DNA of 64,000 nt. Origin: a bacterium (lineage in GTDB: Bacteria; Hydrothermota; UBA3073; JACQXS01; JAQTXJ01). Of the stretch, positions 17,411 through 26,994 are shown piece after piece; within the stretch, counting starts at the first letter, position 1, and each line of letters opens with the position of its first letter. A program made the position numbers and the translations under genes. A model generated the notes under the pieces. The model did no database searches, had not been told where the DNA came from, and worked only from the letters and a program-made list of their open reading frames with translations. The DNA lies in NCBI GenBank assembly GCA_028716385.1, contig JAQUPX010000004.1:275165-339164 (forward strand). The letters run 5' to 3'.

Positions 17411-19198
17411 TTATTTTTTACCGGAGAAATAAGGATGAGGCAATACCGGGAGTGTAACCGGTCTGGTTTCTTGATTAGTAATGTCTATTTCATCTACTAT
17501 GATAGATGGAGTTATTACAGAGACAGGTAATTCTCGCATAAATTTATCTCTTATAATTAAGTTACAAACATTTTCTTCAGAGGATGCCCCGATAATATTT
17601 TTCAAGACTTTAGGTGTAATTTCCTTGAGTCTAATATTTCTTAGAGGTTCTGTATGTCCATCCGTATAGAGTTTATAAGCATATAAAGGTTCCGGCAACA
17701 AAGACTTTGATCCTTGTTCTTGAAAGGAAGATAAGAAAGAGAGCATCATTTCTTCTTTTTCCATAGTCATTGAACTTGTAAACCTAGATATTACAATTCC
17801 GTAATCAAGTTTTTTCTCTTTGCACAGATTAATGAGTTTTTCTTTTATTTTTTCCTGTTTATCCGTGCTTTCGACAAATAGATTAGCGCAACTCGCCTTA
17901 GTTTTATCTCCTGTAATAGCGCGTCCATGTCCATTAGATTTTGTTCCTTCTTTAGTTGGGGTGCGGCTTATTAATAAATTTTTTAACACTCCATCTTTTA
18001 CAATTTCTACCCGTTGGGATTTAACACCTTCATCATCTATCGGGAAGCTCCCGATTAAGGGGATACTATTTTTTTCTGTAATAGTTGGGTCATCATATAC
18101 AGAAAAAGAGGCCGGCAATATTGTTTGGTTGATTTTATCCGTTAAGAAACCGTTTTCTTCCGGCAAGAATTGAGCAAACATCTGGTTTTCATAAATAGGT
18201 GTTCTTGAGGTAGAAACGCCTTTTCCCAGGAGGTAGAAAAAGAATTCACCAACTGCCTGATCCGTGAATAAAACGGGTCCGCTATATTTAATTTCTTTTT
18301 GTATATCGGTTTCAAGGGACAAGTTTTTTGCCATTTCTTCCACACTTGCCGTGATGGTTTTAAAATCCGGTAGATTTTCAGGTGTGCGGCCATAAAATCC
18401 AATGAGGTCTTTTACCGGGTCACCATTTTTAGCTTGAGTTTTAGCAATAATTTCAAGGCTTGTAATAAGGTTCCCATTAGTATTTTTGCTACCTTCAGAA
18501 TCAATAAAATACTGATTTTCCTGTCCTGTAGAAAAATTTATCCTCGATGTTTGAATTTTAGGGAATTTTTTGAAAACCTCGGACAATTCTTTTAAGTATT
18601 TTACCCATTCTTCTTCATTGACGGATAATTTCGTTTCTTGTCCTTCATAAACGGTAGGGGTTACTTTAGAAAAGTCATCAGGGATATCCGTAATTACCTG
18701 ATTTTTCATTGCCGATTTTTTTTGAGCTAAAATATCTAATGCTTCTTTGTATTGTTCGTCTGTTCCCAACCATAAGCTATTTTGTAGCGCATCATAATTA
18801 TCGTCCATAGGTCCTGTGCTATACCCACTCATACCACTAAACATTCCCATTCCTCTTTCGGAAATAAAGTTAGTATTATCTAATTTATAGTTTCCGACTC
18901 TCATAGTAATAATAAGGTTTCTAGCTTTATCATGAGTTGTGGAAATGAGTCCGCCGAAATCAGTTTTTATTGTTAACCAGTTTTGATCATGTACCAAGTA
19001 TGCTACATAATAAGGAGCGGGGTTATCTTTCATTTTCAGTTTTCCCGTAGTTCTTTTGAGCTCGGCGTTCATTGCTTTAAATACTACACTTTTCTCAAAC
19101 GTGTTTCCGTCGCCGCCTAAGCGGGATGTTCCAGATGTTCCATATATATTGGCGGTAGCAAGAAACATAATACATATAAGATATATTTTTTTTAGCAT
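17411..19198 (-). CDS. secreted TldD/PmbA-family protein lacking the metal motif
   Basis: 595 residues. The signal peptide MLKKIYLICIMFLATANIYG is followed directly by a palindromic element (GTSGTSRLGGDGN), then a TldD/PmbA-like body. At the place where the TldD partner has HEXXXH, this protein reads DQAVGEFFFYLLGKG, so no zinc site is present. Conserved family segments remain: ISRTPTKEGTKSNGHGRA and GIVISRF. It is 16 nt downstream of the active paralog with a clear AGGAGG SD, so the two are likely translated together as a TldD/TldE-like active/inactive pair, here exported rather than cytosolic. Confidence 0.8.
   Translation of the reverse strand: MLKKIYLICIMFLATANIYGTSGTSRLGGDGNTFEKSVVFKAMNAELKRTTGKLKMKDNPAPYYVAYLVHDQNWLTIKTDFGGLISTTHDKARNLIITMRVGNYKLDNTNFISERGMGMFSGMSGYSTGPMDDNYDALQNSLWLGTDEQYKEALDILAQKKSAMKNQVITDIPDDFSKVTPTVYEGQETKLSVNEEEWVKYLKELSEVFKKFPKIQTSRINFSTGQENQYFIDSEGSKNTNGNLITSLEIIAKTQAKNGDPVKDLIGFYGRTPENLPDFKTITASVEEMAKNLSLETDIQKEIKYSGPVLFTDQAVGEFFFYLLGKGVSTSRTPIYENQMFAQFLPEENGFLTDKINQTILPASFSVYDDPTITEKNSIPLIGSFPIDDEGVKSQRVEIVKDGVLKNLLISRTPTKEGTKSNGHGRAITGDKTKASCANLFVESTDKQEKIKEKLINLCKEKKLDYGIVISRFTSSMTMEKEEMMLSFLSSFQEQGSKSLLPEPLYAYKLYTDGHTEPLRNIRLKEITPKVLKNIIGASSEENVCNLIIRDKFMRELPVSVITPSIIVDEIDITNQETRPVTLPVLPHPYFSGKK
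19109..19141 (-). repeat. family A element inside a TldD-family gene
   Basis: CGCCGCCTAAGCGGGATGTTCC plus a repeated AGATGTTCC. The same extended tail is found at 55573-55590. It is positioned exactly at the signal peptide/mature junction. Confidence 0.75.
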
Positions 19199-19214
19199 TT
19201 TTCCTCCTGTTAGT

Positions 19215-20927
19215 TTATTTTTTTTCTAAAGGAGCAGGTAGAATTGGTGGTTTTTCCTGTCCTTTCTCCTTTTTTTCAACTTCAATTTCAGAAACTAATA
19301 TTGATGGAGAAACGCAAGATACAGGGACGCTCCCTGATTCTGCTCCACAATAGCCGTTAAAAACGGCATAGTCATCAGCTGTAGCTAAGATATTAGAGAA
19401 AGAAGCGAGAGGAGTTCCAACAATATCTACGCCTCTCACAATTTCGTCCGGTTTTCCATCTGCATAGACTCTCCATACTAAGAGAGGGATTACTTTAAAA
19501 GCCTGGACGAAACTTCTCTGTGTAATTGTAAATCCTCCGGAGATATCTTCAAAAACTAAGCCATAGGGTTTATTTTGTTTTTTACATTCCTGGATTAACA
19601 TTTCTCTTAATTTAGCAAACGGGACAGTATTTTTTGATTCGACCATTAAATTTCCCTGTCTTGCGACAACTTTATATCCATGTTCTCGTCGTCCGTGACC
19701 ATTAGAGCGGGAGAAGTTTTCAACAGGGGAACGAGACATCAGGAAATTTTTAAGTATTCCATTTTCGACAACGGGTACTTTTTCAGCAAGGATTCCTTCG
19801 TCATCATATAAGTAATATCCATTTAATTCTTCATTCCCAAATTTTTTCTGGGTAGGATTATCGTAAACGGAAATAAAATCAGGAAGTATTTTTTCGCCTA
19901 CTTTTTTTGTAAAAGTTTGTCCTTCTTTTTCACTTTTTTGACGATGTCCTTCTATTCTATGACCAAATATTTCGTGAAAGAAGACAGCGCTTGCGTAATT
20001 TTTTAGAATTGCGGGACCTGTATAAGGTTCAACAATAGGCGCATCTCTGAGCGCTTTAAGGTTTTGAATAAGAGAATCAATTGTTTGGATAATTTTATTT
20101 TCGTCAGGGAGATCTTCTATTTTTTTAGAATAAAAAGGCTTATAAAGGTAGAGTTTCATCCCATCGTTTGCCGTAGTTCCGACATAAACGCCTAACAGGT
20201 AAGAGACATTCCCATTTTTTATTTTGGTGCCTTCGCTGTTGACCAGATACTTATTTGTAGCGGTGGCATTTAAGGAAATACTTGAATAATAAATCCATGG
20301 GTATTTTTTAACATAAGAGGATGTTTTTCGTAAAAGTTCATATGATGAAGCCGGGACAGAATCTAATTTTGCGGTTTGTCCTGTAAACGCATAAGGCTTA
20401 GCAGAAGAAAAATCAGGAGATGTATCCGTTTCGGTAACTTTTACTGTTTTTTCAGAAGTTACTTTTATAAATTGTTCCTGTGCTTTTTTGAAATTTTTAT
20501 CGGTTTCAGTCCATAATGATGCCCGAAGAGATGTTGGGTCATCTTCAATTGTAACGGATTTTTCCGATGGCATCAAAGATGCGAACGAAAACATATTATC
20601 TCCACGAAGTTCGTGAGTATTGTCTAATTTTGAAGAACCTACCCGCGTATCTACGGTAAGATAACGATTATTATTTTTTGAATCGTCTTCAATCGCGCCA
20701 TAGGAAGCGGTTATTCTAATAGTATTTAAGTCTGTAATTGTATATTGTAAAAAATATATAGCAGGCTTATTTACCGATTTCAAAACCTTAAAAGAACGAT
20801 TTAACTCTGTTTCCATTGTAGAGAGCACAATGTCTTTTTGAGTCTGAGCAAAGCCCTTAAAGGGTAACATAAGCAGGAAAGTAGAAAGACAGAGTGCAAT
20901 TACTCTGCATTGCAAGAATTTGAACAT
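19215..20927 (-). CDS. secreted TldD-family metalloprotease with intact HEXXXH
   Basis: About 570 residues. ATG 20927 is chosen because AAGGAGGT sits 6 nt upstream; a longer start at 20957 would add ten basic residues before the signal peptide. The signal peptide is MFKFLQCRVIALCLSTFLLM, with the mature start after GFAQ. The TldD zinc motif is present as HEIFGHRIEGH. Other family marks are YYLYDDEGI, MSRSPVENFSRSNGHGRRE and a C-terminal CVSPSILVSEIEVEK. TldD proteases cut unfolded or modified peptides with a TldE partner. Here the likely partner is the inactive paralog immediately downstream. Export is unusual compared with the cytosolic E. coli TldD. Confidence 0.85.
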   Translation of the reverse strand: MFKFLQCRVIALCLSTFLLMLPFKGFAQTQKDIVLSTMETELNRSFKVLKSVNKPAIYFLQYTITDLNTIRITASYGAIEDDSKNNNRYLTVDTRVGSSKLDNTHELRGDNMFSFASLMPSEKSVTIEDDPTSLRASLWTETDKNFKKAQEQFIKVTSEKTVKVTETDTSPDFSSAKPYAFTGQTAKLDSVPASSYELLRKTSSYVKKYPWIYYSSISLNATATNKYLVNSEGTKIKNGNVSYLLGVYVGTTANDGMKLYLYKPFYSKKIEDLPDENKIIQTIDSLIQNLKALRDAPIVEPYTGPAILKNYASAVFFHEIFGHRIEGHRQKSEKEGQTFTKKVGEKILPDFISVYDNPTQKKFGNEELNGYYLYDDEGILAEKVPVVENGILKNFLMSRSPVENFSRSNGHGRREHGYKVVARQGNLMVESKNTVPFAKLREMLIQECKKQNKPYGLVFEDISGGFTITQRSFVQAFKVIPLLVWRVYADGKPDEIVRGVDIVGTPLASFSNILATADDYAVFNGYCGAESGSVPVSCVSPSILVSEIEVEKKEKGQEKPPILPAPLEKK

Positions 20928-20966
20928 TCTATACCTCCTTGTAAAAATAAGTTTCAAATTTTTTTG

Positions 20967-21830
20967 TTATTTTGAAGATATTTTAGTAGTTATAGTTAGA
21001 TTGACGTTTATTGGGGCTTTTACAATATTGCCGGTGGATTCATTTTTGATTTCCTGTTCACCTTCCAATGAAGTTGATATTTTTGATTCTACGAGTTTGC
21101 CTTCCTTTATTGCAAACCAAGTATATCCATTGGAAACACCTTTCAGGCTCAATTTTCCTTTTAGATGTATTCCCTTTTGAACCATATCGATAGGAGTAGT
21201 TGTATTTATTTCTTCTTTAACGGATATTTTGGCGCAATCAAATCCTTGTTTCTTTTCGAAATTCATTAGTGTATATGTTGTTTTTTCTCCTTCAGACTCT
21301 TTTGTCCAAGTGTCATTGATTTTAACTTCTTTTTGGGGGAAAAAACCAAATTGCGAGCTAAATTGTTCTTTTGTATCATTGGCAGGAAAAGACTTAAAAG
21401 TAGTATTTGAGAACAAATCTTCCATACCCTCTACTTTGGATGTTTTCCCATTTCTGTCGATACTAAGCGTAATTTTTTTACCTGTGAATTCATCCATTTC
21501 TTTATATGTATGCATCCCATCTATACCTCCGGAGGTAGCCATTTTATCGAAAATAACATCAATTTTTGTAACTTCCCCGGTATCCGTAACAATGTATAAA
21601 TTTTTGGATTCCATAGTCATATCAAAGGGGAATGACATCCCGCCTCCCAAGTTTATGGGCATATCCATATACGTTTCCTGGTTATAATATGTAGTGTCTC
21701 CAAGTATAAACTTAGCTTTAAGGAACACGCTTGCCGATTTCGAGTATGAAGATTTTGTTGTTCCGATATTTCCCTTAGAGGCACATCCCATAAAAAACAA
21801 AAGAATAAATGCAACCACAAAGTTTTTCAT
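20967..21830 (-). CDS. lipoprotein, DUF6263-like
   Basis: 287 residues. The type II signal peptide MKNFVVAFILLFFMGCASKG has the lipobox cysteine at residue 16. The mature part is predominantly beta: ITLSIDRNGKTSKVEG, VKINDTWTKE and CAKISVKEEINTTTP resemble the DUF6263 group of bacterial lipoproteins. There is no catalytic motif. A GGAGAT SD is present. It lies 40 nt upstream of the secreted TldD gene, so it may be exported with that pair. Confidence 0.65.
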   Translation of the reverse strand: MKNFVVAFILLFFMGCASKGNIGTTKSSYSKSASVFLKAKFILGDTTYYNQETYMDMPINLGGGMSFPFDMTMESKNLYIVTDTGEVTKIDVIFDKMATSGGIDGMHTYKEMDEFTGKKITLSIDRNGKTSKVEGMEDLFSNTTFKSFPANDTKEQFSSQFGFFPQKEVKINDTWTKESEGEKTTYTLMNFEKKQGFDCAKISVKEEINTTTPIDMVQKGIHLKGKLSLKGVSNGYTWFAIKEGKLVESKISTSLEGEQEIKNESTGNIVKAPINVNLTITTKISSK

Positions 21831-21869
21831 TTTATCTCCATTTTTAAGTAAATTTTCTATAGCTATGGA

Positions 21870-23756
21870 TTAGACATCCAGATTTTGCACATATTTTGCG
21901 TTTTGTTCAATGAAATTACGGCGAGGTTCAACCTTATCTCCCATTAGAACAGTAAACATTCTTTCTGCTTCCACAGAGTCTTCCAATGTAACTTGTTTTA
22001 AGGTTCTTGTGGTTGGGTCCATAGTTGTGGAAAATAGCTCTTCCGGGTTCATTTCACCTAATCCTTTATATCTCTGGACATCAGGTTTTGGGTCTTTCCC
22101 GGCTATTAAAGCGTTTAGTTCTTCATCCGTATAGATATAATGACTTTTGCTCTTAATTTTTACTCGGTAAAGAGGAGGCTGGGCGATATAGATATGACCT
22201 TTTTCTATGAGGTCTTTTGCGTGTCTATAGAATAGGGTAAGCAATAGTGTTCTTATGTGTAATCCATCAACGTCTGCATCGGTCATTATTATCACTTTAT
22301 AATATCGTAATTCTTTCTTTTCATCGCTGAGACCCAATGCTTTCATTATTGCTTTTATTTCTTCAGATTCCCAGATTTTATCTTCGCTTGCTTTTTCTAC
22401 ATTCAATATTTTACCTTTTATCGGGAGTATTGCCTGAAATTTTCTATCTCTACCTTGTTTTGCGGAACCGCCTGCGGAATCTCCTTCTACGATATAAATT
22501 TCCGTAAGTTCGGGATTACTTTCCGAGCAATCTGCAAGTTTTCCGGGTAAAGGTGATTGGTCGAATATATTCTTTTTACGACTGAGGTCTCTTGCCTGTT
22601 GGGCAGCGAGTCTTGTTTTTGCCGTACTTAAGATTTTATTGATAATACCTTCAGCGATTTTTGGGTTTTCCTCAAAGTATATTGCCAGATAGCCATTTGT
22701 TATAGATTCGACAGTTCCTTTAATATCGGAATTTCCAAGTTTGGTTTTTGTTTGTCCTTCAAACTGCGGGTCTCTTACTTTTACGGATATGACTGCCGTA
22801 ATGCCTTCTCGTGTATCCTCTCCAGCAACTTCAATGTTTTTGGATAGATTGTGTTCTTTTATGTAATTGGTTATTACTCTTGTGAGTCCTGCTTTAAATC
22901 CGATAAGATGCGTCCCGCCTTCTTTTGTATTAATGTTATTTGCGTAGCTGAACATATTTTCGGTATAAGACGTGGTGTATTGGAAACAGACTTCAGTGTC
23001 TATTCCTTCTTTTTCCAGTTGAAAATAAATAGGAGAGTGCAAAGTTTCTTTATCCTGGGTAACGAAAGTAATGAATTCAACTATACCGCCTTTGTAAAAG
23101 AATTCCTGAAATTTGTCTATTCTTGCATCAGTAAGAGTTAAGGTAACTCCTTTATTTAAGAAAGCCAATTCGCGAAGTCTTTCTGCGAGTATATCATAGC
23201 TAAATTTTACCAGGGAGAAGATTTCTTTATCCGGCATAAAATGAATTTCCGTTCCGTTCATAAGATCAGCATTTTCTTCTATAATAGTTAATTTTGTGAC
23301 GGGTTTCCCTTTTTCATATCTCTGGTGGTACATTTTATTTTCGCGCACTACTTTTACTTCAAGCCATTCCGACAGAGCATTTACTACGGAAAGTCCGACT
23401 CCGTGTAATCCGCCTGAAACTTTATATGCTTTGTGGTCAAATTTCCCGCCGGCGTGAAGGATAGTCATTACAACTTCCAGCGCCGATTTCTTTTCTTCGG
23501 GATGTTCATCAACGGGTATTCCCCTACCGTTATCTTTAACCGTAATGCTTTCATCTTTACTTATAGTAACTTCTATTCTATTACACTCTCCTACAATAGC
23601 TTCATCTATGGAATTATCGGTTATTTCAAAAACGAGGTGATGAAGGCCGTATTTTTCAGTATCACCTATATACATTGAAGGGCGATGTCTTACCGCCTCA
23701 ATATCCTGTAACACTTTTATTTCATCTGCGGAATAACCCTTATTAGATTTTTGCAT
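21870..23756 (-). CDS. gyrB: DNA gyrase subunit B
   Basis: 628 residues, a normal short-form GyrB. In order: the GHKL ATPase with EITDNSIDEA, VKDNGRGIPV and HAGGKF; transducer; and Toprim with IVEGDSAGGSAKQGRD, PIKGKILNVEKA and MTDADVDGLHIRTLL. The C-terminal GyrB tail has RYKGLGEMNP and ends NFIEQNAKYVQNLDV. It forms the A2B2 gyrase that introduces negative supercoils. A good SD (AGAGGAG) is present. It lies 21 nt after the DciA-like gene, an arrangement related to the common dciA/recF-gyrB neighbourhood. The DnaX-like 170-residue insert of E. coli GyrB is absent. Confidence 0.97.
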   Translation of the reverse strand: MQKSNKGYSADEIKVLQDIEAVRHRPSMYIGDTEKYGLHHLVFEITDNSIDEAIVGECNRIEVTISKDESITVKDNGRGIPVDEHPEEKKSALEVVMTILHAGGKFDHKAYKVSGGLHGVGLSVVNALSEWLEVKVVRENKMYHQRYEKGKPVTKLTIIEENADLMNGTEIHFMPDKEIFSLVKFSYDILAERLRELAFLNKGVTLTLTDARIDKFQEFFYKGGIVEFITFVTQDKETLHSPIYFQLEKEGIDTEVCFQYTTSYTENMFSYANNINTKEGGTHLIGFKAGLTRVITNYIKEHNLSKNIEVAGEDTREGITAVISVKVRDPQFEGQTKTKLGNSDIKGTVESITNGYLAIYFEENPKIAEGIINKILSTAKTRLAAQQARDLSRKKNIFDQSPLPGKLADCSESNPELTEIYIVEGDSAGGSAKQGRDRKFQAILPIKGKILNVEKASEDKIWESEEIKAIMKALGLSDEKKELRYYKVIIMTDADVDGLHIRTLLLTLFYRHAKDLIEKGHIYIAQPPLYRVKIKSKSHYIYTDEELNALIAGKDPKPDVQRYKGLGEMNPEELFSTTMDPTTRTLKQVTLEDSVEAERMFTVLMGDKVEPRRNFIEQNAKYVQNLDV

Positions 23757-23777
23757 CTTTTCTCCTCTTTATTCTAT

Positions 23778-24092
23778 CTATCTTTGATTGTTGTTTTGAA
23801 GAAATTTAATACCTCTTAATTTACTTGTTTCCAGATGTTCATTGATTTTAAGCAGGATTTGGGATTTCAAGAATTCCAGTTCCTGCAGCCATATTGAATC
23901 ATCTACCATTACGAACAGAATGCCAAATTTTATCCATCCGGGAGTAGTATGAGTAGCAATAGTTTTTCCCACGATTTGATTCCATATTAACAGTGATTTA
24001 TGTTGTTCTATGCCTGTTTTTATTCCGAGTGAAGTAAGGAGTTGAGGTAATATTATTCCTACTTTTTCTACAGTTTTCGATTTTTTTGTCAT
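23778..24092 (-). CDS. DciA-like (DUF721) protein
   Basis: 104 residues. The KH-like DUF721 core is visible: LLIWNQIVGKTIATHTTPGW, then LFVMVDDSIWLQELEFLKSQ and LLKINEHL, with the conserved tryptophans and late LRGIKF. DciA loads the replicative helicase DnaB in bacteria without DnaC. It starts 3 nt from the hutU stop, so translation is probably coupled. It immediately precedes gyrB, the commonest genomic context for this family. Confidence 0.75.
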   Translation of the reverse strand: MTKKSKTVEKVGIILPQLLTSLGIKTGIEQHKSLLIWNQIVGKTIATHTTPGWIKFGILFVMVDDSIWLQELEFLKSQILLKINEHLETSKLRGIKFLQNNNQR

Positions 24093-24094
24093 AA

Positions 24095-25732
24095 TTAAGG
24101 TAATTTAATATTTTTTTCTTTTGCCGTGAGTATTGCTTTTTCGTATCCTGCATCTAAATGTCTCATCACGCCTATTCCCGGGTCATTAGTAAGCACGCGG
24201 TCAAGGCGTTCTTCCATTTCTTTTGTTCCGTCTGCTACGGTTACCTGTCCTGCGTGGATTGAGTTACCGATACCTACGCCGCCGCCGTGGTGAACGGACA
24301 CCCATGTTGCGCCGGAAGCAGTGTTTAGAAGGGCATTTAATATAGGCCAATCCGCTATTGCATCGGAGCCATCTTTCATACCTTCGGTTTCACGAGCAGG
24401 TGAGGCAACTGAGCCCGTATCGAGATGGTCTCTGCCTATAACTATAGGAGCGGAGATTTTGCCGGTTTTCACCAGATTATTTATTACTTTTCCGAATCTT
24501 GCGCGTTCTCCGTAACCTAGCCAGCATATTCTTGCGGGCAGTCCCTGAAATTGAATTTTTTCTCTTGCCAGTTTAATCCAGCGTTTCAGTGTTTCGTCCT
24601 CGGGAAATTCTTTAAGAACGGCTTCATCCGTAGCGTAAATATCTTTCGGGTCTCCTGATAATGCTGCCCATCTGAAGGGACCTTTTCCTTCGCAGAAGAG
24701 AGGGCGAATGTATTCCTGAACGAATCCCGGAATCTTAAAAGCATCTTTAAAACCTGCTTTTTGTGCCTGTCCTCTTATGTTATTGCCGTAATCAAAAACT
24801 ATGGCTCCCTGTTTTTGCATTTCAAGCATTGCGGAAAGATGTTTAACAATAGACTCAAAGGAAAGTTTTATGTATTCTTCGGGATTATTTTTTCTGAGTT
24901 CCAGAGCTTTTTCGAGAGGCATTCCCGAAGGGACATATCCGTTTAATTCGTCATGAGCGGAAGTCTGGTCAGTAACTATATCCGGAATAATCCCGCGTTT
25001 TAGAAGTTCGGGATGAATTTCGGCTGCATTCCCGACGAGTCCTATAGATTTTGGTGTTTTAGTTTTGCGGGCATCATCTACGAGTTTTAATGCATCATCC
25101 AGATTATAAGATATTACGTCACAAAATCCCTGTTTAATTCTGCGTTCAATTTTATTTTTATCAACTTCAACATCAAGTATAACTGCAGAGTTCATAGTTG
25201 CTGCGAGAGGTTGTGCTCCGCTCATACCGCCCATACCTGCAGTGAGTATGAATTTTCCGGCGAGCGAGTTCGAAAAGTATTTTTTTGCGCAGGCGGCAAA
25301 GGTTTCGTAGGTGCCCTGGAGTATTCCTTGAGTTCCTATATAAATCCAGCTGCCGGCAGTCATTTGCCCGTACATTGTCAACCCCATAGCTTCAAGGCGA
25401 TTGAATTCGCTCCATGTTGCCCATTTTGGGACAAGCAGGGAATTTGCGATGAGAACTCGTGGGGCGTGTTCGAAAGTTTTAAATATTCCCACGGGTTTAC
25501 CGGACTGGACTAATAAAGTCTCGTCATTTTTAAGGTTTTGCAGTGCATTTACAATTTTATCAAAACATTCCCAATTTCTTGCGGCTTTGCCTGTGCCGCC
25601 GTAAACTATGAGTTGTTCGGGCATTTCGGCAACGTCTTTATCCAGATTATTCATCAGCATACGCATAGCTGCTTCGGTTGCCCATGATTTACAACTTATA
25701 TTTACGCCTGTTGGCGATTTTACGTCTCTCAT
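24095..25732 (-). CDS. hutU: urocanate hydratase
   Basis: 545 residues, full length. It starts [15 protein letters not shown] and runs through [53 protein letters not shown] and the NAD-binding glycine-rich [15 protein letters not shown]. The region around the active-site cysteine, [13 protein letters not shown], is intact, as is [18 protein letters not shown]. It converts urocanate to imidazolone propionate in histidine degradation. No hutH, hutI or hutG is in the window, so the rest of the pathway must be elsewhere. No SD is seen, and a family C palindrome lies 5 nt upstream of the start. Confidence 0.95.
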   Translation of the reverse strand: MRDVKSPTGVNISCKSWATEAAMRMLMNNLDKDVAEMPEQLIVYGGTGKAARNWECFDKIVNALQNLKNDETLLVQSGKPVGIFKTFEHAPRVLIANSLLVPKWATWSEFNRLEAMGLTMYGQMTAGSWIYIGTQGILQGTYETFAACAKKYFSNSLAGKFILTAGMGGMSGAQPLAATMNSAVILDVEVDKNKIERRIKQGFCDVISYNLDDALKLVDDARKTKTPKSIGLVGNAAEIHPELLKRGIIPDIVTDQTSAHDELNGYVPSGMPLEKALELRKNNPEEYIKLSFESIVKHLSAMLEMQKQGAIVFDYGNNIRGQAQKAGFKDAFKIPGFVQEYIRPLFCEGKGPFRWAALSGDPKDIYATDEAVLKEFPEDETLKRWIKLAREKIQFQGLPARICWLGYGERARFGKVINNLVKTGKISAPIVIGRDHLDTGSVASPARETEGMKDGSDAIADWPILNALLNTASGATWVSVHHGGGVGIGNSIHAGQVTVADGTKEMEERLDRVLTNDPGIGVMRHLDAGYEKAILTAKEKNIKLP

Positions 25733-25736
25733 TTTT

Positions 25737-25800
25737 AAGAAGCTCTTTCCGCTCCGCCTCAGGCGGACGGATTAGAGATTCGTATCCAGCTCCGCTGGAA
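25737..25800 (-). repeat. composite palindromic element upstream of hutU
   Basis: Family C arms (AAGAAGCTCTTTCC / ATTAGAGATTCGTATCC) enclose a perfect family B palindrome (TCCGCCTCAGGCGGA). A CCAGC-TCC-GCTGG palindrome is attached on the outer side, as in the C/F elements at 37824 and 51471. Confidence 0.75.
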
Positions 25801-25818
25801 ATTTATTCATTAAAAAAG

Positions 25819-26247
25819 TTACTGCAATTGTTTTTGTATTCGGCTCTGGATATCTATGTTTATAGTATCTGCAAGTGCTCCGCCTATCCAGTTAAATTCG
25901 TCTTCTCCGAGACCTGCTTTAGTATAAGCGCTAAGTTCTGCACGGCGCCATTGGTCTTGTAGACGGGTCCATGATTTAGTAACTTCCGGATTTTTTTCAC
26001 AGTAAGTTGAGTCGGAAAGTTCAGATAAATCGTTTGAGAGTTTCCATCTTTTTATAAATTTTTGGAGAGATGTTTCCTGTTTCTTTATAGCTTCCATAAG
26101 AAATTTAGAAGCCTGGACATAAGAGTCTGCCTTATCCTGGGTAATTTTATTGTCCACCGGTGGCGTGAATTCCTTTTTAGGCGGGGTATTATTATTTCCA
26201 CAACCTATGATAACCAAAACAGCAATGCCTGCAAGCAAGCGTTTCAT
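25819..26247 (-). CDS. small lipoprotein, unknown function
   Basis: 142 residues. The signal peptide MKRLLAGIAVLVIIGCGN has its lipobox cysteine at 16, a proline/lysine linker follows, and then a helical domain with conserved-looking tryptophans (RWKLSNDLSEL, SWTRLQDQWRRAEL). It is not recognised as a known family. Its SD (GGGAGG) is encoded inside the last codons of the preceding gene, so expression is coupled to the barrel-like protein. Confidence 0.6.
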   Translation of the reverse strand: MKRLLAGIAVLVIIGCGNNNTPPKKEFTPPVDNKITQDKADSYVQASKFLMEAIKKQETSLQKFIKRWKLSNDLSELSDSTYCEKNPEVTKSWTRLQDQWRRAELSAYTKAGLGEDEFNWIGGALADTINIDIQSRIQKQLQ

Positions 26248-26248
26248 T

Positions 26249-26947
26249 CTAACCTCCCTTTTTTAATGACATATCTAGTCCCAGAATATGCGATAACCCA
26301 AGTTCGGAATGGGTTCTTGCATAATAGGACACATTAAAGTTTTTATAATTTAATTTTATTCCTCCCGTAAAAGAGTCAGGATTATTTTTTACTCCTAACG
26401 CTATAGACAGGGCGTTTGAGATTTTAATTTCATTCATAAATCTTACTTCGTTAGAGAAATTTCCTACAGTATATAACTGGATAGAAGTTTTTAGTTCATT
26501 GGTGGGGGAGAGGAGTATTTCATAAGTATTTGTTTGGGGAATTTCTTCAATGGAATTAAAGTTTTGAATAGTAAAGTTACAGCTAACGGAGCTTGTGAAT
26601 TTTGCATTTATAGCGGCTCCTATGCCGATGTAGAGGTTTTGGGTGAAGTCGTCTACATACATTTTCATTCCCTGAACGGAGGCGCCTATTCGTAGCATTT
26701 TTATGTTATGCGCATATCCAACAACGAATTGATTTTCTTTATAAAGTTCATTTCCGAAATTAGATATTCCGAATCCAACTCCTGCCGGAAGATAGAATTC
26801 TGCTCTCATATAAGGCAGTATTCCAAAGTTATTCATCCAAAGACTATGAACAGAAGGTTGGAATGATGCGACCGGAGTCTCGAAAATACCTTCTCTCGCA
26901 CAATCTATCGGTTCAAATGCCATTTCTAACATTAGAATTAAAATCAT
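26249..26947 (-). CDS. barrel-like outer-membrane protein candidate (PorV/PorQ-type)
   Basis: 232 residues with alternating hydrophobic strands ending in aromatic residues (RAEFYLPAGVGFGISNFG, FVVGYAHNIKMLRIGASVQG, FTGGIKLNYKNFNVSYYAR) and the pattern AFEPIDCAREG ... WMNNFG, reminiscent of T9SS-associated PorV/PorQ-like barrels. The N terminus MILILMLEMA is too short for a classical signal peptide. A good promoter (26953-26980) puts the transcription start almost at this ATG, so the mRNA may be leaderless or the start may be Met6 or Met9. Family assignment is tentative. Confidence 0.5.
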   Translation of the reverse strand: MILILMLEMAFEPIDCAREGIFETPVASFQPSVHSLWMNNFGILPYMRAEFYLPAGVGFGISNFGNELYKENQFVVGYAHNIKMLRIGASVQGMKMYVDDFTQNLYIGIGAAINAKFTSSVSCNFTIQNFNSIEEIPQTNTYEILLSPTNELKTSIQLYTVGNFSNEVRFMNEIKISNALSIALGVKNNPDSFTGGIKLNYKNFNVSYYARTHSELGLSHILGLDMSLKKGG

Positions 26948-26952
26948 CGAGA

Positions 26953-26980
26953 ATATTAAGTGTTATTCTAAATTTGTCAA
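26953..26980 (-). promoter_or_regulatory. sigma70-type promoter
   Basis: On the minus strand: TTGACA (26980-26975), 16 nt, TAATAT (26958-26953). It drives the barrel-like gene, and the predicted transcription start coincides with its ATG at 26947. Confidence 0.6.
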
Positions 26981-26994
26981 GCCTTTAAGATAAT

